Under the pieces are notes generated by a model. That model searched no databases. It saw only the letters and a program-made list of their open reading frames with translations, and had not been told where the DNA came from. From Chromobotia macracanthus (lineage: Eukaryota > Chordata > Actinopteri > Cypriniformes > Botiidae), in assembly GCA_036877525.1 (NCBI GenBank), contig JAZGTH010000035.1, forward strand, positions 454,001 through 518,000: a stretch of DNA of 64,000 nt, read 5' to 3'. The number at the start of each line of letters is the position of its first letter. Position 1 is the first letter of the stretch. Below, piece after piece: positions 30,341 to 45,700 of the stretch. A program made the position numbers and the translations under genes.

Positions 30341-33300
30341 GGGTTTCTTGAAAGTGGTGATAACAGTGATTGATATAGCAAATGCAACAGAAAGAAAGTG
30401 TTGCCATCACACTGACTCATTGAAGCTTGAAACAGAAAGAGTTGTGATGCCCTTTGGTTGACTTTAGACTTAAAAGTGAAAATGCAGAGTTGTGCCCTGC
30501 ATTAGGCAGGGCAATGTGCATGCTAATGTGTGGCTGAAGCAGAGTTAATGCAAACGGTTCTGACACAAAAATCAACAAGGGTATAAGGGTCAAACACAGC
30601 AAAAAAATACACAAAACTGAAACAATCCCACGGTAAAGGTTATCTGACAACTGATGTTTGACAGCCAGAGAAAACGTCTGTTTTTCCTTCCTTGTGACTG
30701 ATGTGCTGTTGAGAAATACTCGCACGCCCATTCATCGTGTTTAAATAAAAACAAAAAGTATAAGCTTGTGGTCGGATCTATCGGATACTGAGAGTAGAAG
30801 AGAAATCAAATTTGGGAAGACCAGCATCCCTCTCGTGCTGCCAGATTTTAAATAGTCCTTTAATAGGACCCCAGCACAGGGAAACACAAAGGAAAACATA
30901 GTGGAAAGGAGGCTTTAGGTTACAGTGAGAGGTTACGATTTACAGAAAACAGAGTTGGAACAAACCTCACCAACCACACTGTGTACATCAAAGCTTCTAA
31001 AGCCACATGAGGAACCCAAACTCTCGTGCATAGGTCTTTTCAGATACACCCAACAAGGGGCCAGTAGGGCCCCACACTCCCTGTATAACTACAGTGGCCT
31101 TAATGACACAGCATTACCCCGCAGAGCCCAAAATAACTTCTCTCTCTTAAACTGTCTTGCAGACACTCTGCATATGCTCTGCACTATGACAGCAGGCAGC
31201 AGGGGAACCACAGGGAAGTTTTTCTTTGTTTGATGCCTTGTCAGTTTCAGGTTGCGGTTTATTGAAGTCAGATGATTAGTCATGTGTTGTGCCATGCCTA
31301 AGCTGTTAATACTGAGAATCATATTCACTCACATTCACATGCTTCACACTATGCAGATAAATGTATTTCAGTATTTCAGTCACAATACTGGACTGGAAAG
31401 GGATGAGATGTTTCACAGATCGACTTGACAGCAACACAATGACAGCTCACTCTTATCTTTCGCGGAGTAGTGACTCCATCTCTCAGCTCTAGAGATCACC
31501 TCACTGTTTGACCTAGGGGCTTGGGCTTGTCAATGGTAATACTTGATACAGGTTGCTCTTTTACACTGTCTTCAGATCAGTTCTGCTGTTTCACTTATCA
31601 CAGCAGGTCAGAGTTTGGGTAGTGAGGGCTGGTCCTGGATCAGTGCAAAGTAACAGCCCACCCTTTGAAGTGTTGACAGGCCTGGCCTTTGCTGTCCACA
31701 CACACCTCGACCCAAAGCAGACCTGTGATCATCCATCTTATAGGCTACTGGCAGCCAGAGTATGAGGAGGTCTCAGCAGAACAGTTGGGCCTCTGTATGT
31801 GGCAGTGGGGCTATCCACACTCTCAGCCTCACGGGGAAAGTGTTAAGTGTGTGCGTAAGATCGGAGGTTCCTAACGGCTGTACAAAGAGGAAAGTCCCTG
31901 CTGCTGTTCCAGAAGTGATTCTACTTCAAAATCTGCTAGAGCCAAAAAGTAGCTGATGCTAACACATCTGCTTGTTTACAGCTTTTACCACTGGTTTTAC
32001 TTCTGGACACACTACATAGATTAACACCCAGCTACAATAACTTTTGCTAAGCAAAGCCCTGGAGCTAAATAGTGAAGCACAGCTGGATCTGGCAACCGTA
32101 TGCAGTCTGCGTTGAACTCAGATGAGAAACATTTAAAATGAGGCAGACAATTTTTGATGATAAACAGGCCTGGAGTGGATCTGAAATGGAACCAGAAAAT
32201 TTGTTTACTATGGATATGAGCGCAGACATACAGCAGCTATCAGTGTGTACATGGAAGAAGAACAGCGAATGAGATGAGACCTGTGGTCTCTTTTCTAAGT
32301 CTTATCAACAAAGGTTCACTCATTTCACAGTGAGAGACCCCATGATCACTCAGATCAAGTCATTGAAGATTTTAACTGCAGTGAAAACAAGACAAATCAT
32401 AACCTTGCATTACTCACTTTTTCCTAAGTGAGTAATACAGCTTGCGCACAAACACAAAAACATGCATATTGTTACTCACTGGTGTTCTCAATGAACTGAA
32501 CTTACTTTTCCACAGAGGAAAAGTAAATTATTGTATCAACGGTAGATATACATGGAAGACTTTTTTATACGAAGCTCAGCACTGCTGAAACATTGCTTTG
32601 CTTATTTACTGAGAACATACACAAGCCATCAGCTGAACCCCATGTTCAGACAACTCTTTGAGTTATATCTGCTTCTCTGTTTCATCCACTGCCCACACAC
32701 ACAAACCATATAAAACCAGTAATCACATCTACGCTCTCTGATCTGCCTGTTTGTGTACCGAAATTGTGCTGGGCGCAGTAAACCTAAATCTGAACGCAGT
32801 AGATCTTAAGCACGGATGTCTGCAGGAGCAGGCCTTTATTTCCTTATTTACTGCTGTGTGTCAGCTGTGGCCGCCTCCGGCATGATTATCACTGCAGGTT
32901 GAAGCGGTGTCCTGGGGTTCATACAGAAGAATAGTGGCTGAGGAAACTGTGCTTCTCATTATCCACAAAGCCATCCAACTCCCATCGGGCCTTTTCATCT
33001 CCATATGCTCACATTCATTTAAAACCAGCCTGAAAAAATACCTACTTACTAGCATCTGATAGGAAGGGGGCATTGGAGGCCATTGTGTGTGCATTGGCTA
33101 ATATTGCAGTAACCTTGTGAATGAGTTCATAATTTAATTGGTTTCAGAATGTAACTTCATCAGCAGATCCCATTCTGCATTAATGTCCAAGACCATTACA
33201 AACGATCATCACGTTATTAATGTAATTAATCTAATCATTAACAGACTAAATTAAATAATCAAACTAAGAGGACCTGCGTGCTCCCAACACGCATCCTTCC

Positions 33301-33971
33301 TTTTGAACTTAGGAGCCCTTAGAAGTATTGGGTGCAGTTTACATTTTCACCATGAGGGGGCAGGTGTCTGCCAAAGGAGATGAAGGGAAATGTGGCCAGA
33401 CCATGGAACAAACAGAAGAATTAAAGCCTATTGATAAAACACTCGCATCAAATTAAATTTTGAAATGTAAGTTTATGCTTTATCAAAAGCACATAAGCAG
33501 TGGGTGTCAGTCGGCACAGATTGCCCAAGCATATTCTCAGCCTAGTTTCAGCTAATAAGAGACTGAATTTGGTTAAATCACTATGGGCTGGGGGAAAAAG
33601 ACATCCTTATTTAATAACAATATGATACATAAACCTGATGCGTCACAATGACAAATGATATTCAGTCAGTGTGCCCCCCCCCATCCCACCCCTTTAGGAT
33701 ACAGTATTAACTATGTTTTTTGTATATCTGTAAACAATTTACTCATCTTTGATTTAGGATTTCATTTTGTAATAACTGCATATACCCATCTCTTATGACA
33801 CAAACTGCAGGCAATTATTTAAAAAGACTTAAATTAGTTGTCAAATAACTACAAAGAGCAGGTAAACCGCCTGGGGTGTGTTAACTCCCTGGAGCACCTT
33901 GTTGTATGAATCTTAATCTTAGTTTTAATTGCGCAACTTTAAAAACACCAGTATCTCAGAATCATGGAACA

Positions 33972-34080
<109 letters not shown>

Positions 34081-35479
34081 TAAAACGCCCGGGATAAGCA
34101 TCCTTATTGCCTTTAATGGCAATCGGTGGGCGTGATGGTAGGGACACTCATCTCTGACACCAGTCAATGATAAGCCTGGGGGTTTGAGGTCAGGGTTTCT
34201 AACACTGATAAGACAGTCTGTGGAATCCAGCAGAGCTGATTGGGATCTATGCAAGCACACAGTCCAAGAATGTGATGGAACTCTGATCAAACACTGAAGT
34301 CTTCACCCTCTCACTCTACTGGACTCCTATAGCCCAACATATCTACAACTCACAATGAATGAGATGTTTATCCACAAGCAAGATCTCTGTAATATCTTAA
34401 TTGTTTCTCTTAGACAGCACTGAGATTAAATTGACTAAAAACAACCTGAGACTTTTTATGTTACCTGGTTCTCAGATTCTTCACCTGAGAAAACATTGTA
34501 GTAATCTGAACTGTGTAGAGTTTCCATGGAGATCTCAATAGTTTCATAAACTGTGCTTAGATTTGCAGAGTCACCAAATTAAAAGATTATTTTTCAAAAT
34601 TAAAAGTCTGAAATTAAAAGATTTCAATATGAACTGAAATATTCTTATCCTATTATTTCAAAACCAAATGATTTAAGATGTGCTATCCACGTAAACTTTA
34701 TACTGCTGTATTCCTGCTTTAAAACAACAATTACCTCAATTATGTCAACAAAGGAAAAACAGTTATGTCTCAAAGTTGAAACATGCAAGTGACAACTCTC
34801 TTTAAAAGAGCAACCTCTGAGAATTAACATTTTTTACTGGGTAGCCCACAACTTTCCCATCTTTCCCATCTGTTACATGTTTGGACCTAACATGCCCATC
34901 TGTGTTCAGGCCTTTTGGCTGTTTATAGTAAATATCATGGTCCAGTACAAACCCAGGAGGACTAACAAACAAGTGATTGTTCTGAGAGAAGAACATCTTA
35001 AGGCATTTCCCCATTCATTCCTTATAAGAACCAAAGCTCTCCTTACATACATAAGCATTAAATAGAGCAGAGCTTAGACAGAAGAACTACAATCATGAAA
35101 TACTTTAGGGTTTAGGATCCTTTACCTAATAAAGGAGGAGCTTCCGTCTGATTCTCAGGCTTTATTGGCCAAGACTAAATCTATTTGGGCAGAAAGTTTT
35201 ATTTCACAACATACATCAATGCAGAAGACAGAGAGTGCTTTAATATCAGCACTTTTGTAATTTAGTCTTTGAGTTATGAGTATAAATGAGGGAAGCTGAT
35301 GATTGTGCGTTACTGTTGAGATTAATATTTGCAGCATTACCCCGGGCAGAGCAAGCTTGCAAAGCTTTATTTTCTGAGTAAGATGCCATGCAATCGTAAA
35401 CATTTGATTAATCAAAAGTAAACACACAGAAAATGCTGTAAAAACCGAGATAGTAATCATACAATTTTGTAATAAATGG

Positions 35480-35645
35480 AACGTCATATGAATGCACAGA
35501 ATGTGTCTGAGTGATACAGAGAGCACATTTCTGCTGTGTTCATTGCACGCAATCAAAGCAAAGAGTCACCATTTGGGTAATTAATCTGAGTAATGAACAC
35601 AGAAATTCAGACATCTGCATTTTCTCCTGTTAGGTAATTTTTCCT
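35480..35645. promoter_or_regulatory. possible conserved non-coding element
   Basis: Repeat-free sequence with balanced composition and homeodomain-like core GGGTAATTAATCTG plus TTAGGTAATTTTTCC. This is only the look of a conserved enhancer; conservation cannot be measured here. Confidence 0.15.
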
Positions 35646-36659
35646 CAGCGTCTTATGAGATGCAGTAAAATGAATCGTAATTGAAACACATAGTTTCACC
35701 TTGTTTCAAGCTTTTCATCACAGAGATATAATACAAAATGTGTCAATTCTAACAGCTGCATCCAAATTAAAATAAATAGGATCATTACTGCTTTTTACAT
35801 AAAGACTGTTTGGGTTGTGCAGGGTTTCACTTTAACTGTCAAATTTAGAAATTTTAAACGTATAGAGAATGTCCAGATGTATGAATATGTTGCCAAAAAG
35901 ACATATAATATTACTGTAAAGTGTGAGGTGAGTGACTTTACATTTTCTTCTTTTAGAGCTTAAATTACATTTAGAGTTTAGAGGCCTTCACAGGCCTTGT
36001 ATTCATTCCTTTGGATCTTCTTAAGCTCTTTATTGGGGGGTGGAAAGACTTCATTAACAATAAGACAACAGAAGATAATGAATGATGAAAGGGCACTTTA
36101 AAGTGATGAATCACTAAACTGCATTGTTTAAAATGAACAGAGGGCAAATACTTTCTGAACAGACACAAAAATAGAAAAAGACAGGAAGTGGAAAAGTGTG
36201 TGTTAACATAATCGAACTATTGATTTAGTATTTTCTGAGATAGAAATACAGTGAGATAAAAATTAGATAAATATAAATAAGATTTAGCAGATTTCAGGAT
36301 TTTATTGAATTAGTTGAGATGCTTGTGTGTGTCAGAGGTAGAAGAAAGGAGATAATGATGGCAATTGTGTGTGTGCATGCGCGCGTGGCCCTCAGATTCA
36401 ATTTAGCATTGGAGTGTCACTGATACGGTTCACTGAATATCTGATATGAGTGACTGATTAACTGAGCCTAATTGATTGAGAAGCGTCACTCCAAACCAAA
36501 ATGAAGACAAGGGGGTCAACATCTGCTGCTTTCCCAGAAACCCCCTCCTTTACTTTATCCCATTACCCATCAGAATCCTCTGTCTGTGCCTATAATAATA
36601 ATCACAAACACGACACTGAGAATCTAGGAGCCACAAAGTGGGTGTAAAAAGCAAAGGAA

Positions 36660-36805
36660 AGATGAACATTGACTGCTAGCATAAATTTTTAATTAGACTT
36701 GATTAATTGTTGTTTCTCCTTCTGGTTTGCCATACTTAAATGAGTAAAAGATTGATTGAAATAGACCATGATTAATGTTAGCCAGTGAGAAAATCATAGC
36801 CTCAC
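36660..36805. promoter_or_regulatory. possible conserved non-coding element
   Basis: Repeat-free, rich in TAATTA/TTGATTAATTG and ATTGATTG words (homeodomain, Sox and Pbx-like), ending near TTAATGTTAGCCAGTGAG. Speculative regulatory candidate. Confidence 0.15.
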
Positions 36806-37143
36806 TCAAATGAAGAGCTATTGATTATTGACCTCAGCTAAACTAACAAAATATACTTATTCAGGCTCTGACTCTACACTGAGAACAAGCTGGATTTCTC
36901 TTTGTGAATTATTAAAGGCAGAAGGAGAGACAGTGAGGAGCTCAGGGGTTCTGCCTGAAGCTCAGATAACCCGGGGAGCCTGGGCAGTGTTGGAACACCA
37001 TTGGTTTAACCAATTAGAAATTAGATAAAGGGGTGAAACCACTTTCTTTATTTAAAATAAATGTCACTTGGTTTATTATTTAGTTATCTAAAGCAATGAC
37101 CTTATACCTTTTTAAGGAGCAGTTTACACAATACCATTTTCAA

Positions 37144-37388
37144 GGGCCTGGTTATACCTGGTAGAAAAATGCGATTTGGTCAACTGATTCACACTACATA
37201 CAGGTGTAAATGGGTTCAAAACTGGTTTGAGTTTCTCCACTTTCGACTACATCCAGAGAAAGTCAGAAATGGTTGAAAGTGGACAAAAGAGACAGATTTA
37301 AACACCAGGTGTAAATGGTAATGTCTCTCTCATTCACTTTGAACTGATCAACTAAAGCATATCTTAATACCAGGTGTAAACAGGGCCT
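37144..37388. mobile_element. MITE-like element with GGGCCTG-TTACACCTGGTA ends
   Basis: The left end GGGCCTGGTTATACCTGGTA and right end TACCAGGTGTAAACAGGGCC are inverted copies. Pairing continues inward (TTTGGTCAACTGAT against GATCAACTAAAG). About 245 bp with no coding capacity. I recognise the GCCCTGTTTACACCTGGTATTAA terminus from non-autonomous elements in fish genomes; the exact family is uncertain. Confidence 0.75.
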
Positions 37389-39506
37389 AAAAAGCTTTTG
37401 TTATGCATTTTGGTTGTTGTTGTTTACACAACAACGAAGTTTGGGGGGCCTGAAAACCTTTAAAAACGGATTTTACAGTGCAAGTTTTTGATAATACAAT
37501 TACCGTCTCATATGTACCATCTCGTACATATATTTGTGAAAACAGTGATGTCACGCACATTACGTGTTCAGTCTATCTACTGACATTGCCAACTAGTGGC
37601 ATGGCATGCATAATACAGCGTATTTAGGCAGATTCATGTGAATAGGAATTGTTTTGACAACATTGCCGTCTGTATGCAAGAAGCGCAACACACACACACA
37701 TACAAACTAACATCACACAATCATTACCCACAAACAAGAACATTCATCTGTCACTTGGAGGATTTTAGCATTAAGGAAAATATAGCCTCTGCATTCCACA
37801 TGCACACACAGTTTCACAAATAAGTTCACAGAATAAGACACACACACAGATCCCAATATAATTCCATTTAAATCCTCATTGCTTTTGTGCTCTTTTGCAA
37901 GGAAGCATAATAGTCACATTATGGGCTAAAGGAACTTTGATGTGTGGACGAGGGCTCAGTGAATAGATTCAGGAACAATCGGTGTTGTGAGGAGGGAACC
38001 TGGGGAGGTTCTGAAATACGCTTTGATGTGCCTCTATTAGTTCAGAAAGCAGGGGGGTGATAGTGGTTTCCATAGTAATGGTGATGCTGATGCACTGGTG
38101 TGTTTGTGTGTATGTGTGACATGTGGACCATATATTTGAGGGTGAAGTGTGGCAACTATAAGCAATTTTGAGTTACCCAAACATATTAACACTGTAACAT
38201 TATAACATATTGTTCTGAAAACATTGGTTCAACCATAGGAGTGAGTTTGAGACAGAACTATTTATTTAATGACTATAATGATGCAGAAATGACACAGTTC
38301 AGCTTTCAATTTTTAAAACAAATAGGCGGTATGATAAAAGGTTAATCACTATAAAGAAAATGAGAATTTTTTTAAAATATGTCAGGCTCTATAAGAATAA
38401 GATCAATCCTTCCATATGTAAATCATAAATGAATAACAATTCCTGTTTTTGCAGTAACATTTGAAGTAGGACATACTTATCTCCTCACAAAACTGTCTTC
38501 CTGGTTCAAATAAAAAAGCTAATAAAAAAGGCAGATGCAAGAACAGCAGTATTGTTTGTCACAGAAGTGAAAGTAAAGCTCATTTTCCACAAGAAAGGTG
38601 GCAGAAGAGAGGGTGGGGCTTGACAGATAGATGATACATGGAGTGAAAGAGGTCTGATTTATTTGAAGGAGGGAATGAGAGCTTGATGAGCTCAGGAAAC
38701 CAACAGCAGACAGTAATTCCACCACATCTTTGTCTTTTACTGCAGCGTCCAAACAAGCATTACAAAATGACACAATAGATTTAATGAAGCACCTCTGCAC
38801 ACTCTAACTCAATTCTTTTATGGCATAAGCAACACCACAAGTTTTATAATGGTGCTGTAAAAGGCAGACAAAAGACAAATGGCTGTCTGTAAATTACTGA
38901 AGCTCTTTGGGTTGAAACTGGGCACACAGTTTCCAACCCCCCAAGTGGGTTGGGGGGGTTGGTTTGTCAGACAAACCCCACCAAGAAGACCATGACAAGG
39001 ATTGTGTCCTCCTCATCACTCCCAAAAACACACATGCACACACATGGCTTTCCAATTTCATCAGCTGTAATGTGTGCTGATTGGTTGGCATACCAAAGCT
39101 TTTTGGTTGCTTGATCAAACACCAGTTTATATTCCCATCTTTCTCTTTGAGCTCCAATACTCTCATCAGGACAGAAGCAAGTGGAACATCAACTCCAGTA
39201 CTTTTCTGAAAAGAATTATCAGAGTGTGAAATAACGGTATGGATTCCATGTTGGACTCAAGCTGCTGCCAAAATGTGTACTATTACTGTCCCAAGAACTG
39301 CAATACCCAGGCATACATTTAACAGCGCTCACTTGAAATGTTACGTTAACTTTTCAATATTAACAAAAATGTTAAAATGGGCTTCAGTTTGATGAGAAAT
39401 GTTTGTTATTAAAATCTCTGACATCCTGTTGTAGACACTGGGATTCTGGCAGAACTGAGCACAGGTGAGACATTGGTGAGATCTGTTCAGAAACTGCAGA
39501 GTAGAG

Positions 39507-39711
39507 ACAGTTCTGTGCAAAAGTCTTTGGCACATTAGATGTGCACAGTACAAGGTAGCTTCGCTGGTAGGTTCTGTAAAGAATCTTGAAGATGTTGCCA
39601 AAGTTTTATCCCGTCTTTTATGTAATCTCAGATCTATGATGTTGGTGACATTAGATCTCTGCACGGGTCATAATTATCTAACATGCCTAAGACCTTTGCA
39701 CAGTACTGTAC
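39507..39711. mobile_element. Tc1/mariner-like MITE with ACTGTGCAAAAGTCTTAGGCA ends
   Basis: The left end CAGTTCTGTGCAAAAGTCTT and right end AAGACCTTTGCACAGTACTG are inverted repeats of one sequence. The element is about 205 bp, flanked by TA-containing sequence. This terminus is familiar from Tc1-like elements in fishes. The interior has no transposase; the minus-strand open frame crossing it is a by-product. Confidence 0.75.
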
Positions 39712-42700
39712 TCATATCTTTTATCAATTTGAAGAGAAATGTTTGAGTTATTACAATCAACAGGATTTTTTGAGGATTTTTTGCAAAGCAGGCTTTCTCC
39801 CTTATTCATCTTAAGGAGAATTTAATCTCATCTCGTATATGAGAAAAAACAGAAACATTTAAGTAATCTTCTTTATAATTTTTCTTTACTACAAGGTTCC
39901 ATCAATAGAAAAAGACTCATCCTGGGGGCTTCACTCAACCCCCCACCAGCCTGATCACCTAGGGTGAAGGGTCAACAAAACAAGCAGAGCATCTTCCCTT
40001 ATCAGTGATCAGAACACACATACACATACTTACAGTGACTAGATGAAGCAGCAAACACACCCCCTACTGCATCAACACTGAGAGAGATTGTTAGGCAGAT
40101 ACACCTCTCTACTGTAAAAATAGCCAGTCATTTGAATATCAAGCAGACGCGTGATGGTGTCTTTAATGCGGCTAATTGATCAAGCGTCTCTTTTGTTTGC
40201 AGTTGCTAAAATGCACTTAAACAGCAACACTCATGAACTGAATAACACACAAACATAAACAGCTTAAACAGATAAATCCTTTTCTTTGACAAGACCCATG
40301 GCAAGACTGTTTGCGTCTGTGTGTAAATGGCTGTTAATTGATGCACACTGTCTTTTGTTTCATAATTTAAGAGCCTCCATCATTATTGTGCCATTCCAGG
40401 CACAGAGTGCATCTGCCCTGCTATAAACAAACAAAATGGGCACCTCAGAAAGCTTTATGTTATCAAGCTGACAAGCTTTAGTATGCACGTGCATTGGGTA
40501 TTAATGTACATATTTACAGAGTGTTTACATATAAATAATTCATGAAATTTAAACGGATGTACAGGGGAATCTGTCTGACTTTAAATGATGGGAAATTCAC
40601 AAATTTAATTTGCAGCCACCCCCACCTGATTATACGGAGAGCTTTCATTGGATGGAACCTCTTGCTGTTGTTTCCCTTTTCATTTGTGCGCATTGATGCG
40701 CAACAGATGCTCTGTTTTGTTTGTGTCTCCAGCCGGGGGTACATTTTATTCGTAATCGAGACGGAAGTGTGCGTGTGTTTACTGTGAAGCAGACATTCAG
40801 ACGAGAGCTTCCGGGATGAATGGCAGAGAACTCCTGATTTGACCTCGCCAGGTGAACACCTGTGTAACTGACAGCAACTCTAACAAGTCAATTATAGTCC
40901 TGCATGAGAAAATGTCATGGTGGTGGTCATTCCAGACCTGCACATAAACCGAGGCACATCAACATACACTTGACATTCAGCTGATCTGCCGCAGATTCGG
41001 AAGTGAGTGAGAGACACAGTTTTCCCTCTGAGAAAACACCACAAGCACATTGCTAGAGCGGCACACAATTGATCTGCAGCTAAACAACCACATCTTGGTA
41101 AACAAACACAAACAAACAATTCAGAAAGTGAAGACTCACTGCTCAGACTCTTTCTTCTCTGGAGAAAGGGAGAAGAGAAAGAAACAGAGAGGAGAGGAAA
41201 TGTGGGGAATATATGCAGCTGACTTTACCGTTAAGAGGATTTCAGAGGTTGGCTGAGAGGAAAGTATGAGAAAAGATATTTAGGAAGAATTACCCTGGAA
41301 TATTAAAGCATTGACACACTCCCCAGACAGCAGATACAACCAACACACAGCCAGCAACCAACACACACCTTTAAGAAGCTTAGTGACTGCAAAAAATCAA
41401 CACACACAAACCCACTAAAACATCTCACACTGACTGCAGTTTGGCATGTAGACACATCAATGGAAAGATATGAGAACAGAGGTTTTCGCAGAATAAAAAC
41501 TCTTGCCATTTTATAGCAGCCCTGATGTGTTATTTATGTGGTCCATTCATCCTGTCCCACTGAGACAACACAGACCAACAGGAATATGCCTCTGAATCCA
41601 GAGGGCACAAAACAAATCTTGCAATGTATCAGAATGGGACTGTTGTCCTTGTGCAAAACCAAACATGCCCTCTCTCCTCACTTATCTTGATCTAAGGCAC
41701 AAAGTGGAAAACACGGCATGCTGTGTCTGACAGAAGCTAGCAATAAAAGACTTTTTCATACTGCACTTGAAGGATCTACTGCCAGACATGTGTGCCATGA
41801 GTATTTCTTTGCGGTAGGGAGCTTTGAACAACATTCGCTATGTTTTGTTATCAATGGCTGTATTCATGCTGACTATAGGGCTCAGTGTACCAACTACCAT
41901 TGGCATGCACACACATGCACACTTGGTGCGTTCAGTGATGCAGTGTGTTGAGGCTCTGGAGGGGGTGGACTGGAATAGATAAGAAAACTATAAAAAGACC
42001 AATTTTCAACCATGTTTACCAAGCAGGTCAAGGATCCTGTTTGGTTGTGTGAAAGGTCAGTCATCTGTTGCAGTGTGGACATACACACACAAACAGAGCT
42101 GTCTGTGTCATTGAGCGTTTGAACAAGATATCTTTATCAGTTTCACAATTTGTCCAAAACTCAAGTGGTCTCAATAATAGAACAGAATAGAAGCACATTA
42201 AATCTTTTCTGACCCTCTCTAGCTATGAATATCTGCTATGAAGGCAGTCTCTGAAACTGATACCTTAGAAACTCAACTGCTAATAGGTACCCAAACCAAA
42301 AGAAAGGTCACATCTGACAAACTTTGGTTTCTTTGCAGTCTCAGCAATCTCAAACAATGATCAATCAATCTTGAAGTTTTTTGCAGTTGTTCCAATAGAA
42401 AAAGAACTGTTTTAATCTTCCCTTCTCTCTTTTGATTAGTGCTCTGTTTATTAAGCTAAAAAGTGGTTGACAGGTGGAAAGGCATCTATTATGCATTCAT
42501 TAGCATTTCCTGTACATACACCTTGTCACTTTGTCACCGTGTCACTAACTATTTATAAGCAAAATGTGGAGACATGCACCACATCCTAATTGAATTGTCA
42601 CACATATTTTGATTTCAGTTATCTAATTTTCTTGGGTTAAAAAATGAATCCTTCCAAAATTGCACATTTTTAAATTTTCCCAACAAGGTTGAAGAAAGAA

Positions 42701-45700
42701 TATAGAAAAGAGGTATATAGACACATTTCAACAGACGTAATCCTGTATTTGTACTGTCTGAGCTGGGACTACAGCACTTTATGAGTTTAGTTTAAGTTTG
42801 ATTCTTATTTGTTTTGAAAAACACAACTCTGGTCTCTAGGTGGAGGTAATATAAAAAAAACAACAACTGAACAATGCACAGGGAATGCTTAGGTTATATG
42901 AGACATCCTGAAAAATTGTCACAGGCGCTACAAAAATCTAAGAATGGCCAAAAAAAGCTGCAGTCTCTCTTTTCTCAGCGGTATATGTGAAGCTTATTAA
43001 AATGGCAATGAAACTGAGGCTGATTCCTAATACACACTTTATAATTTGATTGGTGTTGCCATGGTGAATGCCGGGCAACCTGGGAGCAATCTTCAAAACT
43101 AAATTGCCCTTTTAGCAATTAAAGCTAAACATATTCAAACACACACGCATACGCAAAACACAAACATCATGGGCTATACCCTCACTGTCTCAGTTCTTGA
43201 TGAACACCATCACAGAACGAAAGCAGGGCCAATTTTTTAAAGGTCTTTCTATCAGTTTCATTTCCTGCTAAATGTGATTATCTGTAATTAGCTTATGTAG
43301 ATTGCTCTTTGGCTGAATGCAGATGTTTAGATGAGGTAGGGGGCATCTGAGACTGAGATGCTAGATATTAGGACTTATTAGATTACAAAATGACCCATCT
43401 GGGTCATATTCTTATACCAACAAGATTTAACATTGGGCTCTTAAATCAGGTGATTAACTCCACGTGTTGCAGGCTGTGGAGGATACACTGGTGGAACAAC
43501 TAAGTTTCCAAGGTCTTCAATCTGAACCCATTCAACTAGTTTAAAAAAATGTTGCTGAACAGACTGTAGGTTATGAAACAGCACTTTTCCTAAGATCCTT
43601 GTAATTCATACACGGCAGTTTTATGGCTGTTGTGTACCAAATAAATATAAAATTATCTAACAAATAGTTCTGAACCTAAACTCTGATTGGATGAGCCATT
43701 TATAGTAGCTGACACACACCTGGCACAGCACATTCTGTAGTAATTTTTCAAGTTCCTATGTTGCCTATCGAACAGCCAACTCACTTTCTCTAATGTCAGT
43801 GTGGTTGCTGTTCTAAATTGTCATTGTGACCTTTGACCTTTCCCATTGCATAGTCTGAACCAGCGGTCTGATGTTATTCCTGGCAGCTCAATGAAGCAGG
43901 AAAGACATCAGTGATAATGGGCTCAGTTGGACTCTGTACTGGTCCACACTGGTCACAGGCCAGTGCATTTAACTGCCTCTCTGACTCATCACCTGTGGAG
44001 GGTTTACACAGCAAGCGCTGAAATGAGCTAGAGTGGACCATGTGGGTAACAACCATGGATGCCAAAAAGGGTGATTATGTATGAAAACAGCCTGGTTGGG
44101 AATTGACCATCACATATGCATGCCTGAGTTGATGTCAATGTGATTAAACATTCTAACTAGCTAGCAAGGTTCAGATATTTAATGAATGACATCACCATCT
44201 CTATTTCAATATATTTTACCATGAGCTTCCAACCAAAATGGACCATTTTCCCTGCAGGGTGGCACAGACAGTCTCCATTAGAGAAGCCAACTTTGTCAAG
44301 TTAAGTGTGCCTTTTCTAGCCCTTCCGTGGAAACTCAAATGGGGCAAAGTGATTTGTGTGTGTAAGGCTATGACTGGGCTGAGAGATAACAGAGACAGAG
44401 AGACACAGAAAGAGAGAGAGAGAGAGACCTACTCCTCTGCTGACTAAAGAGTCACAGTATGGCCTGGTTCTCTCAGGACAGGAAATGAGTTGGGGAGGAA
44501 ATAGCACAGTGCTGGATTCATAGCAAATTTCACCGCTGTGTTCCTCCAGTGCTGATAGCACCACAAAATAAAGTACTTCCCTGACAGTCTCTGGGCCTGG
44601 GATGTCTGGGCATCTAGACAGAGGAGACTGTGCCTGAGAACAAAAGCTACTGCATGAGGTGGATTTGGGACTGAGAGTGAATAATCCTCAGAACTTTCTT
44701 CTGGTGAAAAGACAGAGAAATTGAAATTCTGAGAGTGGGTTTTAAACATAAAAGGCTGTTATTAAATCGGAACTATTTATCCACACATAAACAGAGTCAG
44801 TGAAGGTTGTTTAGGTAAGGTAAGTGATTTACCTAAAAATGGCAACATGAACTTCATGAACAATCTGGAGCCATCAGGCATTAAAGAAACTGTTGACCTA
44901 AAAATAAAACATTGGTCACAGAGATGTTTGATTCTTCAAAAATAAAATTGTCATTGTCAATGAATGCGAATGTAGGGTATGTATGTTTTAACATTACAAA
45001 TGCTGTACTTCTCCATTCATTGGACTACTGAAGGATAATTCACGCTCTCAGTGAAGTGAAAAAGAAAGCAGGGGCACCTGGAGAAAGAAAGCACACCAAT
45101 AGAGGAAATCCAATAGAGAAAATTAGTGAGGGCTGAAAAAGATGTCTGAGGTAAGAGTAAAATAATAAACATGACCCTTTCGTTTATTTTTACTTTAAAC
45201 CTCAATATAGAGTAATTACATTTTTAATGAAGGCGACATTTTTCAGTCCTAATGATACCTGCAGAGGTGCTCAAGGACTCGAAGTGTTTGCTGTTAAAAA
45301 ACCTCATATATCTCCACTTTCTAAAAGGATTGCGCTCTCTCACTTGCTCTCACCAAGCAATGTTTGTTTAAAATTCTAAACCTGGAATGTTTCAAGGGCA
45401 TTAGCAATGGCTTTTAAAGAAACCAAACACCATGTAATAGATCTCGGTAGATGGTCTGTGTTTGGTATAGAGAGATAGGGATTCTCTATAGAATGTGGAA
45501 AGAGCAAACCAGCAAAAGCAACAGACAGAACCAGCATTAGGAGTTAAACTGCTCATAAACAGGGAACCTGAGATGTTGAAATGCAATCACTAGTCCAGGT
45601 GATAATCGTTTCTCACAGCTCGGGCGTAATTACTCACATCAGAGAAGGGCCATACGATCCAGAGAGGAACCCCACATGGGTATTACGCTGAAACACGAGA

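Noticed and set aside
34110..34200. Possible tRNA-derived SINE (GTGGGCGTGATGGTAGGGAC, GGGGTTTGAGGTC)
   Set aside because: Faint resemblance to A/B-box spacing only; no tail, no target-site duplication and no clear family match.
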